Positions 23,340-33,142 of a DNA stretch of 64,000 bases are shown here, one piece after another (positions within the stretch are counted from its first letter, which is position 1; every line of letters begins with the position of its first letter). The translations under genes were made by a program, and so were the position numbers. The stretch lies in NCBI GenBank assembly GCA_036971475.1, contig JBAIZL010000001.1, positions 211,840,575 through 211,904,574 of the forward strand, written 5' to 3'. The notes beneath the pieces are model-generated. The model had not been told where the DNA came from. It did no database searches and worked only from the letters and a program-made list of their open reading frames with translations. Source of the DNA: Prosapia bicincta. Its lineage: Eukaryota; Arthropoda; Insecta; Hemiptera; Cercopidae.

Positions 23340-23535
23340 AATCTTGTTGTTGTTCATGACGAGCTGGTTATTAATTCTTATTACACTTTTGCTATTACTT
23401 ACGACTAGACTTTTTGTTAACTAATGGTTGTTAAATTGTAAATTTTTAACTTACCTCCAAGTGTAAGTTAACAATTTAACAACTTTTAGTTAACAAAAAG
23501 TCTGGTTGCAAGTAATAGCAAAAGTGTAATAAGTA
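23340..23535. mobile_element. PLE-like family H palindromic module (centre deleted)
   Basis: Inverted arms share ATCTTGTTG...TTCATGACGAGC (left) and TTAACAAAAAGTCTGG plus GCAAGTAATAGCAAAAGTG (right) with 6290-6600. The hammerhead-like centre is missing; only ACCTCCAAGTGTAAGTTAAC remains at the join. Confidence 0.55.
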
Positions 23536-23794
23536 CAATACATTAACCCCTTTTACCTTTTGCAGTCAAACCTCAAAATCCAAACTACATTGATCTGAAT
23601 CTTCAAATCATCCAAAACAATTTTGCTAATGATCTGAAATTTTGTATACAGCACAATATTAATTTCAACAGTCATTTAAATAAATTTGTACAGTATTATT
23701 AAATCAAAGTTGTAACTGAACTTAGAATTTTTTTAAATTCCTTTTATTAGCTCACACTTTTTTGACTTATCTTGTACAAATTTTCAATCGTTAA

Positions 23795-23965
23795 TAAAAT
23801 ACGTTTTTATTCATCCAGTCAAATTCAAATACATTTTTGAAAACCTATATTGGATGGAAATTGATGTTAATAAAATTTTTTCAAATTTTTATACAATGAT
23901 TAAATTACTAAAATTTGAGGGGCCTATCGCGATTCAAACTGAGTATCTTCATGTCCAGAGTGTAA
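23795..23965. repeat. Dispersed repeat, copy 1 of a direct pair
   Basis: Shares ATAAAATACGTTTTTATTC, GGATG...GTTGATGTTA and AAACTGAGTATCTTCATGT with 25785-25955 in the same orientation. The two copies flank exon 6. Confidence 0.65.
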
Positions 23966-24239
23966 CGCCCTTTGGCATTGTGACAACTTTCCAATACATC
24001 TATTTCTCAAAGATGTATATGAATTGTACGACCTTAATTTCTTGCTCCGACTATCTAAAATTTTAAATTATCTAGATTTCTGAGGTGCTACTGTATTTTT
24101 TTTATTAAGCATTATTTAGAGATAAATAAAATAGTTTATGACTATCCGAACTTTAAATTTTGTAAATTTGTTAAAACTTACTGAGACAGTCTATTTTAAA
24201 TTTTTTCCGAGTATCTTGTATTCTTTGTTTACTGTAATT

Positions 24240-24700
24240 GCCCCATAAGAGTATCTTGAGGCGGTCAGGATGTTCTCGTTTCAATTTAGAAACACGTGCA
24301 GCCCTTAGAAGGGCTGTATGTGTAGATATTTGGCTGCATACCACGGGACTTCTAGGAGAAGCAACTGCTGGTGTTCAGTTCACTGGGAAATTGCTTTTAT
24401 CACACAAAATGCACAGCTATCCAGGGGCAGGACGAGGACCAACCAGCTTCACCCCCAAATCTTCACACGAGACGATTCAATCTAGTCGAGTCGAGTCATT
24501 GTGCTATTTGTGACAGTGGAGAGGAGGAGACGTTAGAGCACATATTGTTGAGGTGTGGATCCATTAACCCGGCAAGAGAATCCCTGCGGAGGAGGCTGGG
24601 AGATAGTGGAGATCTGATGAGGGTCATAATGCGAACAAAGAAATACTGGGCATTGGCCTCAGCAGTATACCATGGACATCGAGTCGTCGGCATCGCCTGA
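24240..24700 (+). pseudogene. Non-LTR retrotransposon 3' ORF remnant (Cys/His tail)
   Basis: Two overlapping plus frames. The second contains HCAICDSGEEETLEHILLRC followed by ARESLRRRLG, matching the C-x2-C...GEEET-x-EH-x3-C motif at the C-terminus of many arthropod LINE polyproteins (Jockey/R1-like). The first reads RAALRRAVCVDIWLHTTGLL, like the segment preceding that motif. One frameshift links them. No RT or RNase H is present. Family assignment is by motif only. Confidence 0.45.
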
Positions 24701-24704
24701 TGCT

Positions 24705-24800
24705 AAAGTTCGGATATTCATAAACTAATGTTTAAGTGACTAATTAAGATTCACGGAACGTAATTGACTACAAAATTCAAGAAAAAAAATATGTTTTATA
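24705..24800 (+). mobile_element. PLE family C end fragment
   Basis: TTCGGATATTCATAAACTA and the following CGGAACGTAATTGACTAC match the outer part of the family C module at 62940-63030. The opposite arm lies at 24130-24195 (AGTTTATGACTATCCGAACT, ACTTACTGAGACAG). Confidence 0.6.
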
Positions 24801-24932
24801 TTTTCACTATTTGGATTTTCACCACTATGATAAAACTAGTTAATGCCTTTTTGATTCAATAATTTACACTTCACATAATTTTATCATTTGACACAGCAAA
24901 AGAAAAATGCATTCCTTAATAACAATACTTAC

Positions 24933-25232
24933 TTTGAACAAGACTGCATGATAACAGATCACATCCTGAGGAAGCAGGTTTTCCTGAGCAAATTTTTGTC
25001 CACTCTGAGAAATTTTCAAGGCTTCGTCATCATTTTCAGTTGCCCAACGAATTTTTTCAAGTAAGTCAGAGAGATCTCTCTTAAAAGGAACATAATGTAC
25101 CCAAGGATTAATGCCTGAATAGAAATACTCATGATAAATAGAATCTTGTTTAAAAACCAAGGATCCTCCAGCCAGAAGGTATGGCAATCGGTAAGCAGCT
25201 ACTGTTCCATCCATATTTATTTGATATTTATA
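24933..25232 (-). CDS. POGLUT2: POGLUT2/3 exon 6 (core of the glucosyltransferase domain)
   Basis: Exactly 100 codons: [20 protein letters not shown], then [36 protein letters not shown] and [19 protein letters not shown]. The [13 protein letters not shown]...SLVFKQDS block is among the most conserved parts of the CAP10/GT90 family and contributes to the UDP-sugar pocket. Acceptor TTTTTCAG|TATAAA; donor AAA|GTAAGTATT. Phase 0 at both ends. The substitution GG for the usual GD/GN before SLVFKQ is minor. Confidence 0.95.
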
Positions 25233-25784
25233 CTGAAAAATAATAGGAGTTAATCAATATTCTGTTTTAAATTATACAGATCGTATATTTTAGCAATCTT
25301 CTGCTACAATCAGGAAAATACAAAGTTATTCTTATCATAGTAAGGAAATCTAAAAATCACTGCATAACAAAAAGTGATACAAAATGGTTTTGGATGATAT
25401 AAGCAAGATCCACTTATCAGCTGACCAACACCATAACTTACCTGAAGCTAACCACATCTGATGAACTTTTCAGCATCAAGTGTGATCATAGTGGTAATAA
25501 AAACACACCTGTTTCAAATAGAAGAAATTGTATACAAATTCTTTGTTAGAAAATAGTAAAATTAATCACTTTAACAAAATTCTAATAGTAAAACATTGTA
25601 TAGTACTGTACTGTACAATTTGTATGTTTCAATCTATTGTAAATTTGATCTTCATCCAGAATAAATGTTAAAAGTTCTTGTTAGGTCTATACTGTGTGTA
25701 TTTTTTTTTGATATGTCTTATATTCTTTGTTTTATCTGGATTTTGAAGTTATGGATTAAATAAATTCCTTCTATTAGTCACATT

Positions 25785-25955
25785 GATAAAATACGTTTTT
25801 ATTCATCCAATCAAGTTCAAATAATTTTTTTCAACCTATAATGGATGACAGTTGATGTTATTACAGTTTTTTCAATAATTAAATTATAAAAATTTGGGGG
25901 GGTCTAGGTCGGACACAAACTGAGTATCTTCATGTTTAAAATCTAGCGCTTTTTA
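25785..25955. repeat. Dispersed repeat, copy 2 of a direct pair
   Basis: Diverged second copy of 23795-23965 in the same orientation, about 1.99 kb away, on the other side of exon 6. Confidence 0.65.
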
Positions 25956-26285
25956 TATTAATTGTAATTATAAAATAAATAGAAACTAAAATAAAATTTG
26001 TTTGTTAATTCAAGTAGGAATGGACTTTTTTAAAAAAATTTATATTGTTTTTCATCTCAATTATTTCAGACATAGTTGTACTCTTTTATCTATAATTTCT
26101 CTACCTATTATTACCCCTTACATCCCAATGACTTGTACTAAACAAGAAAACAAATGATATGTACAAAATTGTATTATTTACATCATCATTGTTAAAAAAT
26201 ATAAATGAATCTTATAACCAAGTATACCACAGGACCCTTACCTTAATGGGAAAAGTAAATGATCCCTAATACTAATCAGTAGGAC

Positions 26286-27490
26286 TTAATAGCAATTAGC
26301 TGCGAGCCAGGAATGCACCGCTTCTTTCAGTGCTTCATCTGAAGTAAATTGACGGCCCATTAATCCCTCTTTGAATGGAGCAAACAAGTGATAATCAGAA
26401 GAGGCAAGATCGTGAATAAATGGAGGTTGAGCCAGTAATTCAAAATTCAGTTGAGTTTTGGAGTGTTTCAGCAGTATACGGATGGGAATTGTGCAACAAC
26501 AGGACACCTTTTGGCAGTAAGCATCTCACTCTAATGTACACTGCTAATTGCTGCCTCTTTCCTCAACAGTAATGTTTCAGCAGTATACGGATGGGAATTG
26601 TGCAACAACAGGACACCTTTTGGCAGTAAGCATCTCACTCTAATGTACACTGCTAATTGCTGCCCCTTTCCTCAACAGTAATGTTTCAGCAGTATACGGA
26701 TGGGAATTGTGCAACAACAGAACACCTTTTGACAGTAAGCATCTCACTCTAATGTACACTGCTAATTGCTGCCCCTTTCCTCAACAGTAATGTTTCAACA
26801 GTATACGGATGGGAATTGTGCAACAACAGGACACCTTTTGGCAGTAAGCATCTCACTCTAATGTACACTGCTAATTGCTGGCATTAGCTTGGCAGTAAGC
26901 ATCTCACTCTAATGTACACTGCTAATTGCTGCCTCTTTCCTCAACAGTAATGTTTCAGTACTGGACTTTGTGAGTCCCAAAAACAGTTTTCCTGCGGACG
27001 GTTGGGTCTTGACATTTTTCTTGCATGGTAAATTTAGATGCTTCATTCCACATTCTGGAGTTTACTCTTAGGCCCGTGATGATGGATTCATGTTTTGTCA
27101 CCAATAATGGTCCTTTCTAAGAAGTTCTGTTCGTTACCATAGCAATCCAAAAGTTTTTGGCAGATGTCTAAGCCCATTTGTTTATGCAACTGTATTAATT
27201 GATTTTGGGACCCATCTTGCACAAACTTTATGAAACGCAAGTCTGTTGTGGATGATTTCGTAGGCTTAACTCTAACTAATATGAGGACGATGTGCCACTT
27301 CATCAATAATTACTCATCTGTCTAAGAGAACCATTTCACGTGAACGCTCAATGTTTTCATCATTTATAGTGGTAAATAGTTCTCCGGCTCCTTCATTGTG
27401 CGTAACACTTGTGTGATTAGTTTTAAATTCTTCAATCCATTTGTAGACACTCTGTTGTGGTAAAACACTGTTTCCAAACTTTACCAAAAA
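26286..27490 (-). pseudogene. Degenerate mariner transposase gene
   Basis: Minus-strand fragments in order: an N-terminal VYKWIEEFKTNHTSV segment (27430-27470), ENIERSREMVLLDR and IIDEVAHRPHIS (27300-27360), MGLDICQKLLDCYGNEQNFL then ERTIIGDKT (27088-27180, the TGDET region), and PPFIHDLASSDYHLFAPFKE with RQFTSDEALKEAVHSWL (26286-26440). Several stops and frameshifts. The block between first and last catalytic motifs is replaced by a tandem array. No TIRs were seen. Confidence 0.8.
26465..26965. repeat. 109-bp tandem repeat, ~4.5 copies, inside the mariner
   Basis: GTTTCAGCAGTATACGG recurs at 26465, 26574, 26683 and (as GTTTCAACAG) 26792: exact 109-bp spacing. On the minus strand each unit encodes LLPKGVLLLHNSHPYTAET, the mariner segment around the HDN catalytic motif (here HNS, with the catalytic Asp lost). 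The array therefore arose from transposase DNA. Confidence 0.9.
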
Positions 27491-28054
27491 AACAGAAAAA
27501 ATTATATATCAATTCAACATGAAAGATAAAGACACTTTCTTCCAGTACACATTAGGTAAAAATAAAGTGTCAATCAGAATAATACAAACTTACTGCCACT
27601 ATGTTGTCAATTAGTAAAGTTGGAGTTTTATTATACTTCACAACCTCAATTTTAATATAACTAATCACGACAAGCAAAATTTTTTTATTATTTGGGCTTT
27701 AGGAATTTGTCTATAAAAGCATAACAGGTGCTATGTTAATGCTTCCTACTCAATGATGACTTTTAGGAATATAAACTATTTAAATTATTAAATACTTAGA
27801 TTTCCATATGCAAACTATACTTAAGAATTAAAGAACCCCAATGTTAATTATTATTACTTTTAAGGCATAAAACTAAAGATAATGGTAATTTTTCATTTGA
27901 TAAAATAAGTAAAAATACTAATATTATTTGCTCCCATCTTTAACTTGAGCTAATAATTTCCATACTTATACCCCTCAACATATATTCATATATATATATA
28001 TACACACTCTCTTAAAGTAGTCATTGTTGTTCTAGTTGATAATGGGGCATATCG

Positions 28055-28585
28055 TACAGGTTCAGTACGTAACCGTATGTATTCCGTAATTGTCAGGTAT
28101 GTTTTTAGTACACGTTCGATACATGTTCCGTACAGGTTCAGTACGTAACCGTATATATTCCGTAAGTGTTAGGTATGTTTTTAGTACATGTTCGATACAT
28201 GTTCCGTACAGGTTCAGTACGTGTACCGTATATATTCCGTAATTGTTAGGTATGTTTTTAGTACATGTTCGATACATGTTCCGTACAGGTTCAGTACGAG
28301 TACCTTATGTATTACGTAAGTTTTAGGCACGTTTTTAGTACACGTTCAATACATGTTCCGTACAGGTTCAGTACGTAACCATATATATTCCGTAAGTGTT
28401 AGGTATGTTTTTAGTACATGTTCGATACATGTTCCGTACAGGTTCAGTACGAGTACCTTATGTATTACGTAAGTTTTAGGCATGTTTTTAGTACACGTTC
28501 GATACATGTTCCGTACAGGTTCAGTACGTAACCGTATATATTCCGTAAGTGTTAGGTATGTTTTAGTACACGTTCGATACATGTG
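28055..28585. repeat. 76-bp minisatellite, ~7 copies
   Basis: GTACAGGTTCAGTACG recurs at about 28054, 28130, 28206 and 28283, and so on. Each unit is rich in GTAC and GATACATGTTCCGTAC-like dyads and alternates two subtypes (TACGTAACCGTATATATTCC and TACGAGTACCTTATGTATTA). Flanked on both sides by GATAATGGG(G/T)CATATC. Confidence 0.93.
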
Positions 28586-28700
28586 ATAATGGGTCATATC
28601 TTTGGAAACAGCCATTCTCATTTAGATAAAAATTAAATGCTATATGCTAAAGAATATTAGTAAAAATATAGGTTCATATAAACCAATTTTTAATACTTAC

Positions 28701-28938
28701 ATCAAAAAACTTGAAAAATGACATGTATTTTTCTTTAGGACCATATTTTTCCTCTTCATCCCGGAAGAAAAAAAAATTTGTAAGAGAAACATTGAACAAA
28801 TCAGGATGTTTTCTTGCAATATCCACCAGATTGAGCCTTTCTCTGTTAGAATCTCTACCTCTCCAAAATGCCTTCCCTTGTCGTTCATGCCATGGAAGGT
28901 CAATATTTCCTTGAACTGAAAGCATGTCTAAGCTCACT
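28701..28938 (-). CDS. POGLUT2: POGLUT2/3 exon 5
   Basis: One base plus 79 codons: VSLDMLSVQGNIDLPWHER, AFWRGRDSNRERLNLVDIA, HPDLFNVSLTNFFFFRDEEE and YMSFFKFFD. The WRGRDSxxERL motif is the conserved GT90/CAP10 signature that contacts the nucleotide sugar. Acceptor TTTTAG|A; donor GAT|GTAAGTATT. Its first base completes an AGA codon with exon 4, giving ...MGR|VSLDM as in homologues. The next exon follows in phase 0. Confidence 0.95.
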
Positions 28939-29014
28939 CTAAAACAATATATGTTTAATATTATTCGATTCCATCTTCAAGTTGAGCTAACAAGTTTTGC
29001 ACTAAAACACTTGA

Positions 29015-29031
<17 letters not shown>

Positions 29032-29100
<69 letters not shown>
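29032..29100. repeat. (TA)n microsatellite
   Basis: About 34 uninterrupted TA repeats bounding the PLE cluster on its left. Confidence 0.97.
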
Positions 29101-29103
<3 letters not shown>

Positions 29104-29300
29104 GGTTAGTTTTGGTTGGTAAAGATTATTTAGATTTTTTGGACTAGGAGACTGACAGACTTACCTTGGTAAGAGTCCACACTGTAGTCTTGAAATAGAA
29201 ACACCTAAAAGCACTTAAACAATGATATATTTCAACCACACAGTGGTCTTTGTCAATCGAAGAGAAAACACAAAAAGAAGAATGAAATAAAATAAATATA
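29101..29300 (-). mobile_element. PLE-like family G arm fragment
   Basis: Near copy of 8786-8980 (TTAGGTTAGTTTTGGTTGG, GACTGACAGACTTACCTTGG). Its hammerhead-like core on the minus strand reads TTGACAA, with GACCAC-TGT-GTGGTT and GAA. It is interrupted at about 29300 by the family A element. Confidence 0.65.
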
Positions 29301-29480
29301 AGTTGTCTATCTTCAGGAAAAAAAGATGCTGGTACTATTTTATCGGCGAAAAGCTTTGAATAAATATATTCATTAAAAGTATTCTTGTTTTTGAAATATT
29401 TTTAATTTATTAACTATATATACAAGAAAACATATCACCATATTTAATATATTATATTGCCTTACTAGGCTACTGGTGTT

Positions 29481-29750
29481 GTGAATATGTGCTCTACAGA
29501 GGTTAGTTCTATTAGTAATCCATCTTTAACAAAAGATTTAAATTTATATCAGAAACGTAAAATTCAATTAATGAAAACTAATTGTAATATATTTTTTAAC
29601 AAACCATGTATTATTAATAATATTGTTCCTAAATATGCACGAATTAATATTAAAAATAAAAGTAATGTAGCACAAAAAACATGTAAACAAGCAGAAATTC
29701 TGTGGGTTAGAACTGAAATCAAATTTTTATATAAGAAACAAAATGAATGA
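29481..29750 (+). CDS. PLE family A, N-terminal part of the polyprotein (overlapping frame)
   Basis: 89 codons, NIFFNKPCIINNIVPKYARI then QKTCKQAEILWVRTEIKFLY. The AEIL-x-R-xE-x-K-F-L-Y-x-K-K pattern is typical of the region just before the PLE core RT domain. It ends in TGA inside ATGAATGA at 29743-29750, overlapping the next ORF. The sequence TGAATGAA suggests a 4-bp tandem duplication that shifted one long ORF. Alternatively the ATG at 29743 is a genuine second start. Confidence 0.6.
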   Translation: MNMCSTEVSSISNPSLTKDLNLYQKRKIQLMKTNCNIFFNKPCIINNIVPKYARINIKNKSNVAQKTCKQAEILWVRTEIKFLYKKQNE

Positions 29751-31911
29751 AATTTATAAATTACATTTAAAACTAGCATTTTTTATGGATAAAACAAAAT
29801 GGGAAGAAAAATTTAATAAAATTAATATCTTTTTGTTTAAATATAGACAAAGGAAAATGAATACTCTAACCAAAAAACTAGATATATTAAAAATGAACAA
29901 AGATAAAAATAATGAAGTAATCATACAACATCATAAGTTTCACCCCAATTTTGTTAATTTAACAAATACTAAATTCAGCCAAAATGAAATAAAAATTTTA
30001 GAAAATAATAATAAACTCAACCTTAAAAAAAAAATAAAAAGAAATATTGATACAATAATCATAGATACTGAAATGGCGATCAATAAATTAAAAGTAGAGG
30101 AACAAGAAAACATGCGAATAAAAACATCACATGAAATAATAAAGTTAATTAAAAATAACAAAACTAATCATACACAAATAAAACAATACTCGCAAATTCA
30201 TCAAATTAAACAAAAATTACAAACTAATGATCTTATTTTGACAAAAGCTGATAAAGGTAATGCTGTAGTTATTATTGATAAACAAGAACATATAAATAAA
30301 ACTGAAAATTATATATCTAAAAACCAATATACACAAATAAATAAAGATCCCACAGACAAATATCAAAATGAAATAAAAAATATAATAAAAACATCATCTA
30401 AATTATTTAATCAAAAATATACTAATAATTACATAAATGAGAATCCTAAAATTCCAAGATTAAATGGACTAATTAAGTTGCACAATGAAGATAAACCTAT
30501 TAGGCCATTAGTTAATTTTACAACTGCTCCTTCTTATAAAATTTCAAAATATTTGGCTTTATTACTTAAAGATAAGGTAAAATTAAATAATACTCATAAT
30601 ATAAAAAACTCGATTGAACTTATTGAAAAATTAAAAGATATTAAAATTGATAATAATACAAAATTAATATCATTTGATGTTACTAACATGTATAATAACA
30701 TACCTATAATGAAAACACTTGAAATAATAAAAAAAAATTTAGATACATTTGAAAAAGATAACACATTAACGCAAGAAATAATAAATACATTAAAAATCAT
30801 ATTAAATCAAAATTATTTTTTATATAATAATAAAATTTATAAACAAAAGGATGGATTAACAATGGGCTCTCCAATATCCAGCATATTATCAGAAATATTT
30901 TTACAAAATATAGACATTGATATAGATAAGATTATTAAAACATATGATCAAAATGGACACTGGTTTAGATATGTAGATGATGGATTATACATATCAAATA
31001 ATAATGGTTTAAATATTGACAAAATATTAAAATGTATAAATAATATACACGAAAATATAAAATTTACTCATGAATTTGAATTAAAAAATAAACTAAATTA
31101 TTTAGATATTACAATTACTAGAAATAAAGAATCATTTGAATATAATATATATAGAAAACCAACGCAGACAAATCAAATAATACCTAATTATTCAAACCAT
31201 CCATACAACCAAAAAATGGCAGCGCTTTATAATTTACTACATAGAATGCACAAAATACCAATGAACTTAAATGATCAAATAAAAGAGAAAAATATAATAT
31301 ATCAAGTTGGTTTAGAAAATGGATATAAAAGAAAAACTATAGATAAATTAAATAATAATATAATAAAAAAACAGAAACTCGAAAATAATTTTATACCTAA
31401 TAAGAGAGAAAATATTTGGACAACTTTTACATTCACTGGTAACGAAATAAATAAAATTACAAGATTATTTAAAGAAACAAATTTACAAATTACATATAAA
31501 ACCGATAATAAAATTAAAAATTTAATAAACAATAACAAAAATCAAAATAATATGTACGAAAGAAATGGAGTATATAATATAAAATGTCAAACTTGTAATA
31601 AATTATATGTAGGACAAACAAAAAAGAAATTAAAAGAAAGATACAAAGAACATTTAAACGCTTATATCAAACCAAACATATACAAATCCAATTTAGCTAC
31701 GCATTGTATTAATAATGGACATGAGTTTCCGGAAATAGAAAATATGAAATTAATAAAAGAATTAAATAAAGGATTAAAAATGAATATATTTGAAACATTG
31801 GAAATTTATAAGCATAAAGTTAAAGACAAATTAATTGACGAACAAATTCAAATGAGATCAAGGCACCAAACTATTTATAAAGTCATTGATGTTATAGAAA
31901 AATTTACATAA
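29743..31911 (+). CDS. PLE family A reverse transcriptase with GIY-YIG endonuclease (722 aa)
   Basis: RT landmarks in order: LTKADKGNAVVIIDKQEHI (start of the core RT), KIPRLNGLIKLHNEDKPIRP, motif A SFDVTNMYNNIP, motif B DGLTMGSPISSILSEIFLQ, motif C HWFRYVDDGLYIS (YVDD active site), KLNYLDITITRN and IYRKPTQTNQIIPNYSNHP (thumb). C-terminal GIY-YIG: GVYNIKCQTCNKLYVGQTKK, then LKERYKEHLNAY and LATHCINNGHEF. Both catalytic domains keep their key residues, so the protein could be functional apart from the upstream frame break. PLEs copy RNA by target-primed reverse transcription after GIY-YIG nicking. Very A-rich coding, matching the local AT content. Confidence 0.95.
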   Translation: MNEIYKLHLKLAFFMDKTKWEEKFNKINIFLFKYRQRKMNTLTKKLDILKMNKDKNNEVIIQHHKFHPNFVNLTNTKFSQNEIKILENNNKLNLKKKIKRNIDTIIIDTEMAINKLKVEEQENMRIKTSHEIIKLIKNNKTNHTQIKQYSQIHQIKQKLQTNDLILTKADKGNAVVIIDKQEHINKTENYISKNQYTQINKDPTDKYQNEIKNIIKTSSKLFNQKYTNNYINENPKIPRLNGLIKLHNEDKPIRPLVNFTTAPSYKISKYLALLLKDKVKLNNTHNIKNSIELIEKLKDIKIDNNTKLISFDVTNMYNNIPIMKTLEIIKKNLDTFEKDNTLTQEIINTLKIILNQNYFLYNNKIYKQKDGLTMGSPISSILSEIFLQNIDIDIDKIIKTYDQNGHWFRYVDDGLYISNNNGLNIDKILKCINNIHENIKFTHEFELKNKLNYLDITITRNKESFEYNIYRKPTQTNQIIPNYSNHPYNQKMAALYNLLHRMHKIPMNLNDQIKEKNIIYQVGLENGYKRKTIDKLNNNIIKKQKLENNFIPNKRENIWTTFTFTGNEINKITRLFKETNLQITYKTDNKIKNLINNNKNQNNMYERNGVYNIKCQTCNKLYVGQTKKKLKERYKEHLNAYIKPNIYKSNLATHCINNGHEFPEIENMKLIKELNKGLKMNIFETLEIYKHKVKDKLIDEQIQMRSRHQTIYKVIDVIEKFT

Positions 31912-31986
31912 AGTGCAATACTTATAAGCATATGATTCTTTGTAGTACATATGATTTAATTTTGTACAAGTATTTTATTAGATAAT

Positions 31987-32039
31987 TTTTTTCCTGAAGA
32001 TGCTGATACTATTTTATCGGCGAAAAGCTTTGAATAAAT
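31987..32039 (+). ncRNA. Hammerhead ribozyme-like motif, family A, 3' repeat of the intact PLE
   Basis: CTGAAGA at 31994-32000, extra T, stem II GCTGATA/TATCGGC, GAA at 32022-32024, stem III AAGCTT, cleavage base T32031, stem I TTTTTTC/GAATAAA with one mismatch. It is the only core-intact copy directly linked to an intact PLE ORF. Confidence 0.62.
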
Positions 32040-32084
32040 ATATTCATTAAAAGTATTCTTGTTTTTGAAATATTTTTAATTTAT

Positions 32085-32086
<2 letters not shown>

Positions 32087-32139
<53 letters not shown>
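32087..32139. repeat. (TA)n microsatellite
   Basis: TA tract at the 3' boundary of the family A PLE. Confidence 0.97.
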
Positions 32140-32141
<2 letters not shown>

Positions 32142-32149
32142 ATATGGCA

Positions 32150-32690
32150 AACATCCTTAAAGTAGCACTTACTTTTTTATGTAATAAGGGCAGTTATTTC
32201 GGGAGATGTATCTCATCGTTAAGTCAGACCGTAACTGGCACCTTGGTTTGAGTGAGGGTGGAGTAAGACTAGAGATAATAGATGATTATTTAAAGTGTTT
32301 TGGGATGATTACGTCAAAAAGGATATATTGACTTATAACATAATGTTGAGTATGGTATGTTAAGGGCAGCTTCAAATGTCTGTATATTTTGTTTTATTCA
32401 GTTACGTGGCAATGGTTATTTTTGTTTCGTTTATATAGAATTTGTAGATTTGATGTTATATTTATGCATATGTGGTGTTCAGCAAAGTTTGATTGAGTGT
32501 TTTTGTTTGTAAGTGCTTTTATGTGTTCTTGATAGTGTATGTAAAAATGACCTTCCTGTTTTGTCTATGAAGAAACCTAGGCATAAACTGTAAGTCAGTT
32601 TGTATACTCCAGTAGAGTTGTAAATGTATTTGTTTGTTTGTGATGTTCGGTTCAATTGTTTGTTGAGGGTGGATTCATAACTAAATATAG
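32150..32690 (-). pseudogene. PLE family F fragment (degenerate GIY-YIG and end module)
   Basis: On the minus strand around 32560-32630: STGVYKLTYSLCLGFFIDKT, a decayed GIY-YIG closely parallel to the family F copy at 57600-57670. Its end module at 32185-32245 has ATCTCCCGAA and a damaged hammerhead-like core (TTAACGA). Confidence 0.6.
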
Positions 32691-33110
32691 AAAAACATCA
32701 AATGTAGCAGAACACATATCACACAACCATAAAATAACAAACACGAAAATAACTTAGCCATACTGGAAATAAATAATAATCCAATAGAACTGAACTCACC
32801 AGAAAAAAACCACATTTATAAAAAAAACACAATAACCTAATCAACCAACAGACAACACATTATTCAAAAACATCATACACAAAACAAACGACAAAACACA
32901 TATGACGTCAACAAGTACCAACATCACAGACTGAAAAACAACATCAAAAAAATTATTCAGTGATTAAAGAAAATTATTCGACAATGGTCAAGTGACCGAA
33001 AGGTGCCACATCACACAAGGTAAAAATTAATTGCACTTAGTGGTGGAATAATTGTTTACAATTAACAATAATAACTTTATAAGTCGGTGCAACGGTAAAA
33101 TAATGGACAA
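32690..33110 (+). pseudogene. PLE family E 3' fragment
   Basis: Encodes a decayed version of the C-terminal segment at 7855-8040 (TSNVAEHISHNHKI versus VSNVAAHLISYMHEI). The 3' tail at 32975-33020 has TCGACAA, GGTCA-AG-TGACC and GAA, but stem I is broken. Confidence 0.65.
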
Positions 33111-33142
33111 TGTTAAATATCATACATATAGTCTAAAATTAC

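Larger units (their letters stand above)
23243..24932 (-). other. POGLUT2/3 intron 6 with PLE pieces and a LINE-like ORF tail
   Basis: Holds a family H PLE palindrome (23340-23535), one copy of a dispersed repeat (23795-23965), arms of a family C PLE module (24130-24195, 24705-24790) and between them a non-LTR-like coding fragment on the opposite strand. Confidence 0.7.
25233..28700 (-). other. POGLUT2/3 intron 5 with mariner relic and two minisatellites
   Basis: Contains the second dispersed repeat copy (25785-25955), a degenerate mariner with an internal 109-bp array (26286-27480) and a 76-bp minisatellite (28055-28585). The rest (25240-25780, 27490-28040) is AT-rich and unrecognised. Confidence 0.7.
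29303..32090 (+). mobile_element. Penelope-like element, family A, almost full length
   Basis: One RT-GIY-YIG ORF flanked by direct repeats of ~120 bp (29325-29450 and 31990-32090, both with TATCGGCGAAAAGCTTTG and AGTATTCTTG). Such direct terminal repeats are typical PLE pseudo-LTRs. The upstream copy has lost the CTGAAGA box; the downstream one is intact. It lies antisense to POGLUT2/3 within intron 4 and is followed by (TA)n. Confidence 0.88.
28939..33142 (-). other. POGLUT2/3 intron 4 with a nearly intact PLE in antisense
   Basis: Contents: (TA)n 29032-29100, family G PLE remnant 29101-29300, family A PLE 29303-32090, (TA)n 32087-32139, family F fragment 32150-32690 and family E fragment 32690-33110. 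Confidence 0.8.
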
